The notes under the pieces are model-generated. The model was not told the origin of the DNA, searched no databases, and saw only the letters and a program-made list of their open reading frames with translations. Made by a program: the position numbers and the translations under genes. Shown piece by piece: positions 6,126 through 13,096 of a stretch of 14,135 nucleotides of DNA. The stretch is from an uncultured Burkholderiales bacterium (GTDB lineage Bacteria > Pseudomonadota > Gammaproteobacteria > Burkholderiales > Burkholderiaceae_E), in contig CAIUGQ010000537.1 of assembly GCA_903898725.1 (NCBI GenBank), forward strand, positions 1-14,135. The letters run 5' to 3'. The first letter of the stretch is position 1. Each line of letters opens with the position of its first letter.

Positions 6126-7253
6126 TTGACCGCCCCGATCCATCTGGTCGCCTGCGTCGCCTCGCACGGCTGGGGGCACCTGTCGCAGACCATCCCGATG
6201 GTCGCGGCGCTGCGCGCGAGGCTGCCCGCCCTGCGCACGACGGTGCGCACCGCGCTGCCCGCGGTGCTGGTCCGCGAGCGATTCGAGGCCGCCGGACTGC
6301 CGGCGCCCGAGGTGTCGCCCGACGCCACCGAGTTCGGCTTCGAGATGCACGATGCGCTCACCGTCGATGACGACGCGAGCCTGGCCCGCTACCGCGCGCT
6401 GTTCGCCGGCCGCGACGCACTGCTGACTGGGGAGCGCGCCGCGCTGCGCGCACTGCGTGCCGACGTGGTCCTCGCCAACATCGGCTGGGTGCCGCTCGCG
6501 GCGGCGGCCTCGCTCGGGCTGCCGGCGTTCGGCGCCTGCTCGCTGAACTGGGCCGACGTCCTGCAGGCGCGTCATCCGGAGCGCGCCGACGTCGGCGCGA
6601 TCGCGGACTGGATGCGCGAGGCCTACAGCCGCGCCGACGCGCTCTTCGCGCTGGAGCCCGGCATGCCGTTCAGGGGCTTCGCGAACCGGGTGGTGGTGCC
6701 GCCGATCGCCCGTCGCGGCACCGAGCGGCGCGATGCGCTTCGCGTGGCGCTCGGTGTGCCGCCCGAGACCCGGGTGATGCAGGTCGCCTTCGGCGGGATC
6801 TCGCTCGCGCTCGACAGCGCATCGTGGCGGCTGCCCGAGGGCTGGATCGCCGTGGTGCTGACCGCCGACGCGGTCGACGGTCCGTCGGCCCGGCGAGGTG
6901 ACACGCTCGGGTGGCCGTACCACGACCTGCTCGCGTCCTCGGACCTGCTGGTCGCGAAGCCCGGCTACGGCACCTTCGCCGCGGCGGGCTTCGCCGGCCG
7001 CGACACGCTGGCCGTGCCGCGCGACGACTGGCCCGAGGCGCCCTACCTGAGCGCCTGGCTGGAACGGCATGCGCGGCTCGAGCCGATCGGGCTCGACGCG
7101 GTGCGCGCGGGCCGCTTCGAGGCGGGCATCGCGGCGGTGCAGACCCGCGCCGTCCGCGTGCCGGCCGACGGCGACGGGGCCGCGACGATCGCCGCGACGA
7201 TCGCGCGGCGCCTGGGCGTGGCGCCGCCGGCGCAGGGCCTCAGTCGGCCTTGA
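6126..7253 (+). CDS. GT-B glycosyltransferase-like protein, related to the N-terminal domain of L-arabinokinase
   Basis: Predicted 375-residue cytoplasmic protein with the two-domain layout of GT-B enzymes. HGWGHLSQT at 14-22 matches the N-terminal glycine-rich loop of MurG/GT28-like proteins. The C-terminal half has AFGG at 221-224 and SSDLLVAKPGYGT at 271-283, followed by PRDDWPEAPYL at 298-308. This last pair of motifs (K-x-GYGT, then RRDY/RDDW-x-E-x-P-L) is the pattern I recall from the N-terminal half of plant L-arabinokinase; the GHMP kinase half is absent. The start is taken as TTG at 6126, 11 nt after the kinase stop codon; the first in-frame ATG lies inside the conserved loop region and would remove it. 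A weak GAGCGG sits 7 nt before the TTG. Close spacing suggests co-transcription with the glycerate kinase. Donor and acceptor are unknown. The last 14 nt overlap the convergent response-regulator gene. Confidence 0.8.
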   Translation: MTAPIHLVACVASHGWGHLSQTIPMVAALRARLPALRTTVRTALPAVLVRERFEAAGLPAPEVSPDATEFGFEMHDALTVDDDASLARYRALFAGRDALLTGERAALRALRADVVLANIGWVPLAAAASLGLPAFGACSLNWADVLQARHPERADVGAIADWMREAYSRADALFALEPGMPFRGFANRVVVPPIARRGTERRDALRVALGVPPETRVMQVAFGGISLALDSASWRLPEGWIAVVLTADAVDGPSARRGDTLGWPYHDLLASSDLLVAKPGYGTFAAAGFAGRDTLAVPRDDWPEAPYLSAWLERHARLEPIGLDAVRAGRFEAGIAAVQTRAVRVPADGDGAATIAATIARRLGVAPPAQGLSRP

Positions 7254-8052
7254 ACAGGTGGGCGAACGGGCGACTGACCTCGAAGCGCTCGGGCCGCGAG
7301 CGCAGGTGCACGAGCAGCTTGCCGGACAGCGTGCGCGTGGTCCGGGCGATCTCGCGGGTGCGGACCACCGTGCCCCGGTGGATCTGCCAGAACTCGTCGG
7401 CGGGGAGCCGGTCGAGCACCTCCTTGAGCGGCATCCGGATCAGCGCCTCGTCGTCTCGGGTCAGCACGCGCAGGTACTTGTCGGCGGCCTCGAAGACGAG
7501 GACATCGTCGATCGCGATCAGCCGGACCTCGTCGCGAAGCGACGCACGCAGCCAGCGCAGCGGGGCCGCGGCGCCCGTGCCGGACGCGCCGCCGCCGGCC
7601 AGCTCGACCAGCCTGCGCAGCATGTCGACATCGATCGCGGGCGCGGCACCCGGGGCGCCGGCGCCGGCCGCACGTTCTGCGAGCCGCGCGCGCAGGCGCT
7701 CGATCGCGCGCGCGAGTCGGGCCGGCTCCAGCGGCTTGAGCAGGTAGTCGACCGCCTCGCGCTCGAAGGCGTCGAGTGCGTGCTCGTCGTAGGCGGTCAC
7801 GAACACGCACAGCGGCGGATGCGGCGCCGTCGCCGCCTGCTGCGCGACCTGCAGTCCGGTCAGTCCCGGCATCCGGATGTCGAGGAACGCGACATCGGGA
7901 CGCTCGCGCTCGATCGCGGCGAGGGCGGCGTCGCCGTCGGCGCAGCAGGCCACCACCTGCAGCGCCGGCCAGGCCTGCGCCAGGGCGTCGACCAGCGCAT
8001 CGCGCAGCAGCGGCTCGTCGTCGGCGACGATGGCGCGGGGGGCGGAGGTCAT
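7240..8052 (-). CDS. LytTR-family response regulator (AlgR/LytR type)
   Basis: DNA-binding response regulator of 270 residues, partner of the adjacent sensor kinase. The receiver domain at about 6-122 has the acidic pair D11 and D12, phosphoacceptor D58 in FLDIRMP, T86 in VTAYDE and K106 in LLKPLEP. An Ala/Gly/Pro-rich linker covers about 126-165. The LytTR DNA-binding domain covers about 166-268, with the typical DVLVFEAADKYLRV, FWQIHRGTVV and RTREI segments. LytTR proteins bind paired short direct repeats upstream of targets; none was identified here. Its ATG overlaps the kinase stop codon by 4 nt (ATGA), indicating translational coupling. The stop overlaps the end of the convergent glycosyltransferase-like gene, leaving no room for a terminator between them. 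Confidence 0.94.
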   Translation of the reverse strand: MTSAPRAIVADDEPLLRDALVDALAQAWPALQVVACCADGDAALAAIERERPDVAFLDIRMPGLTGLQVAQQAATAPHPPLCVFVTAYDEHALDAFEREAVDYLLKPLEPARLARAIERLRARLAERAAGAGAPGAAPAIDVDMLRRLVELAGGGASGTGAAAPLRWLRASLRDEVRLIAIDDVLVFEAADKYLRVLTRDDEALIRMPLKEVLDRLPADEFWQIHRGTVVRTREIARTTRTLSGKLLVHLRSRPERFEVSRPFAHLFKAD

Positions 8053-9146
8053 GCCGGGGCCACCGGAAGCGCCGGCAGCGTCAGCCGGGCGATCGTGCCG
8101 CGCGGGGCGTTCTCGCGCAGCGCGAGCCGGGCCTGCGGTCCGTAGATCGCCCGCAGCCGCTCGGCGAGGTTGGCCAGGCCGGTGCCCGAGCCGTCGCGGG
8201 GCGCGGGCTCGGCGGGCGTTCCGGGCGCGCCGGTGCCGGGCAGGCCACGGCCGGTGTCGGCGACCTCGACGACCAGCGTGCCGTCGGTCTCGCGGCGCGC
8301 CCGCACCTCGATCGTGCCGCCCGCGGACTGCGGCTCGATGCCGTGCTTGACCGCGTTCTCGACCAGCGGCTGCACCAGCATCGGCGCGACGATGGTCGCG
8401 CGCAGCGCCTCGGGCACGTCGAAGTGCCACTGCAGGCGGTCGCCGAGCCGACGCTTCATGATGCCGAGCAGCGAGGCGGTCACGTCGAGCTCCTCGCCGA
8501 GCGAGGTCGACTCGGCGCGCGAGTGGCTCAGCGTGGCCCGCAGATGCCGCGCGAGGTCGTCGATCAGTGCGCGCGCGGCCGCCGGATCGCGGTCGACGAG
8601 CGCCGACACGTTGGCCAGCGTGTTGAACAGGAAATGCGGCTCCACCTGTGCACGCAGCGCCTGGAGCTGCGCCTGCGCGGCGGTGCGCTCGGCGGCGATC
8701 GCGCGCCAGCCCTCCGACTCGGCACGGGTGCGCGCATGACGCAGCCGTTCGCGGCTGTAGAAGACGATCGTGCCCACCACCCCGACGGTGAGCGACAGCA
8801 GCACGGTGCGCAGCGACATCACGCCGCCGCCCGACGCGGCCGCGGCCGAGGCCGCGTCGTCGAAGAACAGATGCGTCGCGAGCTCGGCGAGCTGGATCCC
8901 GCCCAGCGCCCCGCCCACGATCGCGGCGCCGAACAGCGGCACGGCGATCTTCGGGTCGCCCTGGCTGCGCTCGACGCGTGGTGTCACCGCCCAGCACATC
9001 GCGGCGATCGACAGGCCGATCAGCTGCGACTGCACATGGGTCGGCCAGAACGGATGGTGTGCCGGACCGTTGACGATGAGCAGCATCGCGATCACCGCGT
9101 TCAGGGCGACCGTGGCCAGCAGGATCAGGAGGATGCGTCGGGTCAT
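8049..9146 (-). CDS. LytS/AlgZ-type sensor histidine kinase
   Basis: Inner-membrane sensor kinase of 365 residues. Four hydrophobic segments (about 4-26, 38-55, 66-88, 113-130) form the input region, with no sizeable periplasmic domain, so it probably senses something in or near the membrane. A charged helix leads to the His_kinase (LytS-type) domain with phosphoacceptor H171 in EPHFLFNTLANVSAL. The HATPase_c domain follows with N264 in LVQPLVENAVKHG, VADTGRGLP at 295-303 and GSGTGLANLAERL at 319-331. The ATP-lid region between the two glycine boxes is long and Pro/Gly/Ala-rich (about 303-318). The start is the ATG at 9146, from which the first membrane helix begins directly. It lies 41 nt after the DUF2306 gene and is coupled to the response regulator by a 4-nt overlap. 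The signal sensed is unknown. Confidence 0.93.
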   Translation of the reverse strand: MTRRILLILLATVALNAVIAMLLIVNGPAHHPFWPTHVQSQLIGLSIAAMCWAVTPRVERSQGDPKIAVPLFGAAIVGGALGGIQLAELATHLFFDDAASAAAASGGGVMSLRTVLLSLTVGVVGTIVFYSRERLRHARTRAESEGWRAIAAERTAAQAQLQALRAQVEPHFLFNTLANVSALVDRDPAAARALIDDLARHLRATLSHSRAESTSLGEELDVTASLLGIMKRRLGDRLQWHFDVPEALRATIVAPMLVQPLVENAVKHGIEPQSAGGTIEVRARRETDGTLVVEVADTGRGLPGTGAPGTPAEPAPRDGSGTGLANLAERLRAIYGPQARLALRENAPRGTIARLTLPALPVAPA

Positions 9147-9168
9147 CGCGGCGGGCAGTCTGCGGACG

Positions 9169-9174
9169 ATTATC
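9169..9174 (-). promoter_or_regulatory. Candidate -10 element upstream of the sensor kinase
   Basis: On the minus strand GATAAT lies in the 41-nt gap between the DUF2306 gene and the sensor-kinase gene, 22 nt before the kinase ATG. It differs from the TATAAT consensus at one base. No matching -35 box is seen at 16-18 nt. It may give the kinase and regulator a promoter of their own. Confidence 0.3.
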
Positions 9175-9187
9175 GCCTGCACGTCGG

Positions 9188-9604
9188 TCAGCCGGCCATC
9201 GCCACCAGCCAGGCGCCGAGCGTGCGCCCGGGCACGAGGGTGAACAGGCCGGCGATCACCAGGCCGGCGAACGCGCCGACCATCGCGCGGCGATGCGCGG
9301 TCACCGCGCCCCGGCGGATCGCGGTGACGGCGCGCCACAGGTTCCACAGCGTGAACGCCGACAGCAGGTGGATCGGCCCGAAGCTGCCGAGCGGCGTGTG
9401 GAGCGGGAAGCGCTGCGCTTCGATGAAGAACGAGCCGAGCGCCGTGGCCACCATCGCCCCGACCCAGAACCGTCCGGCCAGCCGGTGGCCGGGCGTGCCC
9501 TTGCGGCCGGCGACGACGTAGGTGCCGAGGGCGATCGCGAGCACTGCGGCGATCACGTGGATGGCGATCGCGGGTTCGAGGAGGCGGGCCTGGAGGGGAG
9601 TCAT
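9188..9604 (-). CDS. DUF2306 family membrane protein
   Basis: Small integral membrane protein of 138 residues with four predicted helices (about 10-32, 45-62, 77-95, 107-125). The conserved DUF2306 pattern is present: HVIAAVLAIALG at 16-27, KGTPGHRLAGRFW at 35-47, GPIHLLSAFTLWNLWRA at 76-92, HRRAM at 104-108, and the C-terminal GLFTLVPGR at 119-127. The family's biochemical function is not known to me; the conserved histidines in or near the membrane (H16, H40, H79, H104) are notable. The ATG at 9604 is chosen because the first helix follows soon after; no ribosome-binding site is visible. It is the first gene of a minus-strand unit with the sensor kinase and LytTR regulator, so it could be an accessory sensor or a neighbour under their control. 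This link rests only on position. Confidence 0.82.
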   Translation of the reverse strand: MTPLQARLLEPAIAIHVIAAVLAIALGTYVVAGRKGTPGHRLAGRFWVGAMVATALGSFFIEAQRFPLHTPLGSFGPIHLLSAFTLWNLWRAVTAIRRGAVTAHRRAMVGAFAGLVIAGLFTLVPGRTLGAWLVAMAG

Positions 9605-9769
9605 GGCGGTGTCGGTCGGAGGTGTCGGATCGGATGGGTGCCATCGTCGGGCCCCCCGTTCCCGGCCGCGAGCGGCGTGCGACGGATCGACGCCGGCACG
9701 GCGCGAAGCGCCCGGGGCGGTCGCCGTGGGAGAATCCAGTCCACTCCTTTCGCCCTCACAGCGCGCCCG
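9605..9769. promoter_or_regulatory. Divergent intergenic region between the DUF2306 unit and pyrC
   Basis: These 165 nt separate the minus-strand DUF2306/kinase/regulator unit from plus-strand pyrC and must hold promoters for both directions. On the plus strand the only -10-like hexamer is GAGAAT at 9730-9735, 34 nt before the pyrC ATG, with no clear -35. Nothing convincing is seen for the minus strand. No pyrC-type attenuator hairpin was recognised. Confidence 0.4.
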
Positions 9770-10828
9770 ATGGACACCCTGACGCTCATCCGCCCCGACG
9801 ACTGGCACCTGCACCTGCGTGACGGCGAGGCGCTGCGGGCCGTGGTCGCCGCCACCGCCCGCCAGTTCGCCCGCGCCATCGTGATGCCGAACCTCAAGCC
9901 GCCGGTGACCACGGTCGCGCAGGCGCGGGACTACCGCGAGCGGATCCTGACGGCCCTGCGCGAGACCGCGGGCGACGAGGCGGCCTGCGCCGGCTTCGAG
10001 CCGCTGATGACGCTCTACCTGACCGACCGCACGCCGCCGGACGAGCTCCGCCGTGCCCGCGAGTCGGGGTTCGTGCATGCGGTCAAGCTCTATCCGGCCG
10101 GCGCGACGACCAACTCCGATGCCGGCGTCACCTCGATGGGTGCCGTGCGCGCGGCGCTCGAGACGATGCAGGCGGTCGGGCTGCCGCTGCTGATCCACGG
10201 CGAGGTGACCGACCCCTCGGTCGACGTCTTCGACCGCGAGCGCATCTTCATCGACCAGGTGCTCGAGCCGATGCGCCGCGACTTCCCCGAGCTGCGCGTG
10301 GTCTTCGAGCACATCACCACGCGCGAGGCGGCGGAGTACGTCGCCGGGGCCGCCGGCCCGATCGCGGCGACGATCACGCCGCACCACCTGCTCTACGAGC
10401 GCAATGCGCTGTTCAGGGGCGGCATGCGGCCGCACTGGTACTGCCTGCCGATCCTCAAGCGCGAGACGCACCGGCGTGCCCTGCTGTCGGCCGCCACCTC
10501 GGGCAGCCCGCGCTTCTTCCTGGGCACCGACAGCGCGCCGCATGCGAAGCACCTCAAGGAGCATGCCTGCGGCTGCGCCGGGTGCTACACCGCGCCGCAC
10601 GCGCTCGAACTCTACGCCGCCGCGTTCGAGTCCGCGGGCGCGCTCGAGCGGCTCGAGGGCTTCGCGAGCCTGCACGGCCCGGACTTCTATCGGCTGCCCC
10701 GCAACGCGGCCCGCGTGACCCTGCGCCGCGAATCGTGGACGGTGCCCGAGGCGCTGCCCTACGGCGACGACGCCATCGTGCCGCTGGCGGCCGGCGAGCC
10801 CCTCGCCTGGCGGCTCGCCGCGGGCTGA
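9770..10828 (+). CDS. pyrC: Dihydroorotase
   Basis: Zinc amidohydrolase of pyrimidine biosynthesis, converting N-carbamoyl-L-aspartate to dihydroorotate and back; 352 residues, close to the E. coli PyrC length. All expected metal ligands and catalytic residues are visible: H13 and H15 in DWHLHLRDG, K106 (the carboxylated lysine) in VKLYPAGATTNS, H143 in LLIHGEV, H181 in FEHITT, and D254 in GTDSAPH. The CGCAGC segment at 267-272 is also typical of this class. The frame is open far upstream, but the ATG at 9770 gives the family N-terminus (TLIRPDDWHLHLRDG). No Shine-Dalgarno sequence is seen. It is followed after 86 nt by a DUF3025 gene on the same strand. Housekeeping gene, not part of the sugar-acid theme. 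Confidence 0.97.
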   Translation: MDTLTLIRPDDWHLHLRDGEALRAVVAATARQFARAIVMPNLKPPVTTVAQARDYRERILTALRETAGDEAACAGFEPLMTLYLTDRTPPDELRRARESGFVHAVKLYPAGATTNSDAGVTSMGAVRAALETMQAVGLPLLIHGEVTDPSVDVFDRERIFIDQVLEPMRRDFPELRVVFEHITTREAAEYVAGAAGPIAATITPHHLLYERNALFRGGMRPHWYCLPILKRETHRRALLSAATSGSPRFFLGTDSAPHAKHLKEHACGCAGCYTAPHALELYAAAFESAGALERLEGFASLHGPDFYRLPRNAARVTLRRESWTVPEALPYGDDAIVPLAAGEPLAWRLAAG

Positions 10829-10841
10829 TCGCCGCCGCCGC

Positions 10842-10880
10842 CCGCGTTCCGCCGTTCGCCGTCCGCGTTCCGCGTTCCGC
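10842..10880. repeat. Short imperfect CGTTCCG repeats between pyrC and the DUF3025 gene
   Basis: Four copies of CGTTCCG or CGTTCG occur at 10845, 10853, 10866 and 10873, the last two in direct tandem, in the 86-nt gap after pyrC. It is probably low-complexity slippage sequence; no function is indicated. Confidence 0.5.
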
Positions 10881-10914
10881 GCCCGTCCTCCGGCCCGCTC
10901 CGGCTGCCCCGCCC

Positions 10915-11721
10915 ATGACGCGACCCTGGCTCGCCCCGCATGCGGCACGGCTCGCCGAACTGGCGCAGCTCTGCGCGTCCGCCCGGGTCGAGCGGCTCGA
11001 TGCCTGGGCCCGGGAGGCCGGGCTGCGCACGGAGTCCGGGCGAGCGCTGCGCTTCGTCGCCGAGGCGGGTGACGGCCCGGTGCAGGCCGCATCGCAGCGC
11101 ACCGCCTACGAGACACGGATCTCGGAGACCGGCGAGGTCGCGACCCGAATCGATCCGGCCGGGGCCCGGCACGACCTCTACAACGCGCTCGCCTGGCTCG
11201 CCTGGCCGCGCTCCAAGGCGCGACTCAACGCACTGCACTCGGCCGTGCTCGCTGCCGAACCGGCCCGCCCGGCCGGGACCGGCAGCGCGCCCCGCGGTCC
11301 GCTGCGCGATGCGGCCACGCTGTTCGACGAGAACGCGGCGCTGTGGGTCGGCCTCGACGCGTCGCTGGAGGCGGCGCTGCGCGCCTTCGACTGGCAGGCG
11401 CTGTTCGTCGCGGGCCGCGCCCGCGTCGAGCAGGGGGTGCGTGTCCACGCCTTCGGCCACGCGCTGCTCGAGAAGCTCGACGCCCCGTTCAAGGCGATCA
11501 CCGCCCACGCCTGGCCGCTGCGGCTGGCCGCCGACGCGCCGCTGCCCGCGGTCGACGAGGCGCTGGCCGCGTCGCTCGAGCCCGGTCGCCTCGCGTCGCG
11601 CGCATTCTGTCCGCTGCCGGTGATGGGCGTGCCGCACTGGTGCGACGCGAACCGGGACCCCGCGTTCTACAATGACACCGCCGTGTTCCGGCCCGGCCGC
11701 CGGCGCGCGCCGCCGCGCTGA
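10915..11721 (+). CDS. DUF3025 domain-containing protein
   Basis: Soluble protein of 268 residues with no signal peptide or membrane segment. Blocks that I recognise as DUF3025 are YNALAWLAWPRSKARLNALH at 89-108, RDAATLFDENAAL at 131-143, FGHALLEK at 180-187, and the C-terminal CPLPVMGVPHW at 232-242 with DPAFYNDTAVFRP at 248-260. The conserved histidines, aspartates and the two late cysteines could form an active or metal site, but no activity is known to me. The ATG at 10915 follows a pyrimidine-rich stretch without a ribosome-binding site; an upstream extension in the same frame would run into low-complexity sequence and is unlikely. The gene lies 86 nt after pyrC on the same strand and may be co-transcribed with it. 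Confidence 0.87.
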   Translation: MTRPWLAPHAARLAELAQLCASARVERLDAWAREAGLRTESGRALRFVAEAGDGPVQAASQRTAYETRISETGEVATRIDPAGARHDLYNALAWLAWPRSKARLNALHSAVLAAEPARPAGTGSAPRGPLRDAATLFDENAALWVGLDASLEAALRAFDWQALFVAGRARVEQGVRVHAFGHALLEKLDAPFKAITAHAWPLRLAADAPLPAVDEALAASLEPGRLASRAFCPLPVMGVPHWCDANRDPAFYNDTAVFRPGRRRAPPR

Positions 11722-11738
11722 GCCGAGCCGAGCCGTCC

Positions 11739-11768
11739 GATCGCGGCGCATCGCACGCGCCGCCGATC
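11739..11768 (+). terminator. Hairpin between the DUF3025 gene and otnK
   Basis: GCGGCGC at 11743-11749 pairs with GCGCCGC at 11757-11763 around a 7-nt loop, and flanking GATC at each end can add 4 bp with one bulged C. It ends 6 nt before the otnK ribosome-binding site. It may be the DUF3025 terminator without a T-run, or a leader structure that affects otnK. Confidence 0.35.
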
Positions 11769-11790
11769 CACCACAGGAGACCTCTTCCCC

Positions 11791-13041
11791 ATGCTGCTGG
11801 GCTGCATCGCCGACGATTTCACCGGCGCCTCCGACCTCGCGAACACCCTGACCGCGGGCGGCATGCGCACCGTGCAGGCCATCGGCGTGCCGGATGGCGG
11901 CGCCACCCCCGACGCCGACGCGGTGGTGGTCGCGCTGAAGTCGCGCAGCATCGACCCGGCCGATGCGGTCGCGCAGAGCCTCGATGCGCTGCGCTGGCTG
12001 CGTGCACAGGGCGCGCGCCAGATCCTGTTCAAGTACTGCTCGACCTTCGACTCGACCCCCGACGGCAACATCGGCCCGGTCGCGCAGGCACTGATCGATG
12101 CACTCGAGGCCCCGATCGCGATCGTCTGCCCGGCGTTCCCGACGAACCGGCGCACGATCTACATGGGCCATCTGTTCGTCGGCGACCGCCTGCTGAGCGA
12201 GAGCGGCATGCAGCACCATCCGCTCACGCCGATGACCGACCCGGACCTCGCACGCTGGCTGCAGCGGCAGACCGCGCACAAGGTCGGGCTGCTCGCGCAT
12301 CCGACGGTCGCCCGCGGCGCGCAGGCGACCCGGGAAGCGCTCGCCGCGCTGGCTGCGGAGGGCGTGCGGTTCGCGGTCGCCGATGCGATCGCCGACGCCG
12401 ACCTGCGCACCCTGGGCGAGGCCTGTGCCGATGCCGCACTGATCACCGGCGGTTCGGGCATCGCGCTCGGGCTGCCCGAGAACTTCCGCAGGGCCGGCCT
12501 GCTGCGGCCGCATTCGGGTGCGCTGGCCGCCCTCGGCGGCCCGGCCGTGGTGATCTCGGGCAGCTGCTCGATCGCCACGCGGCGCCAGGTCGAGCGCTAC
12601 GCGGCCCACGCGCCCGCGCGGCGCGTCGACGTCGACGCGGTGCTCGACGGGCGCGAGACCGCGGCCTCGCTCGCCGACTGGGTGCTGGCCCAGCCGCCGG
12701 GTGCGGCGCCCCTCGTCTACAGCTCGGCCGATCCCGATGTCGTGCGCGCCGCGCAGGCGCGGCACGGCGCGCAGCGCGCGTCGTCCGCGATCGAGCACTG
12801 CTTCGGCGAGCTGTCGGCGGCGCTGTACGCACGGGGCGTGCGCCGCCAGGTGATCGCCGGCGGCGAGACCTCGGGCGCGGTGGTGCAGGCGCTCGGCGTG
12901 CGGCTGCTGGCGATCGGTCCCGAAATCGACCCGGGCGTGCCCGCGCTCGCCGGCACCGACGTGCCGGTCGCGCTCGCGCTCAAGTCCGGCAACTTCGGCG
13001 CCGACGACTTCTTCGACAAGGCGCTCGCGGCCGTCCGCTGA
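11791..13041 (+). CDS. otnK: 3-oxo-tetronate kinase (four-carbon acid sugar kinase)
   Basis: Cytoplasmic ATP-dependent kinase of 416 residues (former DUF1537 family) that phosphorylates 3-oxo-tetronate to the 4-phosphate in D-erythronate and L-threonate breakdown. The N-terminal sugar-acid-binding domain has IADDFTGASDLANTL at 6-20, LKSRSI at 49-54, KYCSTFDSTPDGNIGP at 81-96 and CPAFPTNRRT at 113-122. The C-terminal nucleotide-binding domain has ITGGSGIALG at 218-227, SGSCS at 256-260, AGGETSGAV at 356-364, IGPEIDPGVP at 375-384 and ALKSGNFG at 396-403. A clear ribosome-binding site, AGGAGA at 11775-11780, stands 10 nt before the ATG. denD follows after 55 nt on the same strand. Specificity for 3-oxo-tetronate rather than 2-oxo-tetronate or another four-carbon acid is inferred from the family and the DenD neighbour. 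Confidence 0.93.
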   Translation: MLLGCIADDFTGASDLANTLTAGGMRTVQAIGVPDGGATPDADAVVVALKSRSIDPADAVAQSLDALRWLRAQGARQILFKYCSTFDSTPDGNIGPVAQALIDALEAPIAIVCPAFPTNRRTIYMGHLFVGDRLLSESGMQHHPLTPMTDPDLARWLQRQTAHKVGLLAHPTVARGAQATREALAALAAEGVRFAVADAIADADLRTLGEACADAALITGGSGIALGLPENFRRAGLLRPHSGALAALGGPAVVISGSCSIATRRQVERYAAHAPARRVDVDAVLDGRETAASLADWVLAQPPGAAPLVYSSADPDVVRAAQARHGAQRASSAIEHCFGELSAALYARGVRRQVIAGGETSGAVVQALGVRLLAIGPEIDPGVPALAGTDVPVALALKSGNFGADDFFDKALAAVR

Positions 13042-13047
13042 GCGCGG

Positions 13048-13063
13048 CGCGGCCCCGGCCGCG
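13048..13063 (+). other. Small hairpin between otnK and denD
   Basis: CGCGGC and GCCGCG form a 6-bp stem with a 4-nt loop, 6 nt after the otnK stop codon. No T-run follows. It may protect the 3' end of otnK RNA or partly reduce read-through into denD; it may also be chance in such GC-rich DNA. Confidence 0.25.
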
Positions 13064-13096
13064 ACACCCCACACACGCTACACAGGGAGACGCATC

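Noticed and set aside
9293..9769. Upstream extension of the pyrC frame
   Set aside because: The extension overlaps the divergent DUF2306 gene, has Arg/Gly-rich shadow composition, and the family N-terminus begins at 9770.
11668..11673. TACAAT as a -10 promoter element for otnK
   Set aside because: It encodes the conserved FYND segment of DUF3025, has no -35 partner, and lies about 117 nt from the otnK start.
10759..13074. Very long open frame on the minus strand opposite the DUF3025 and otnK genes
   Set aside because: It is rich in Arg, Ala, Gly and His with no recognisable domain, as expected from the antisense of high-GC codons, while both plus-strand genes have strong family motifs.
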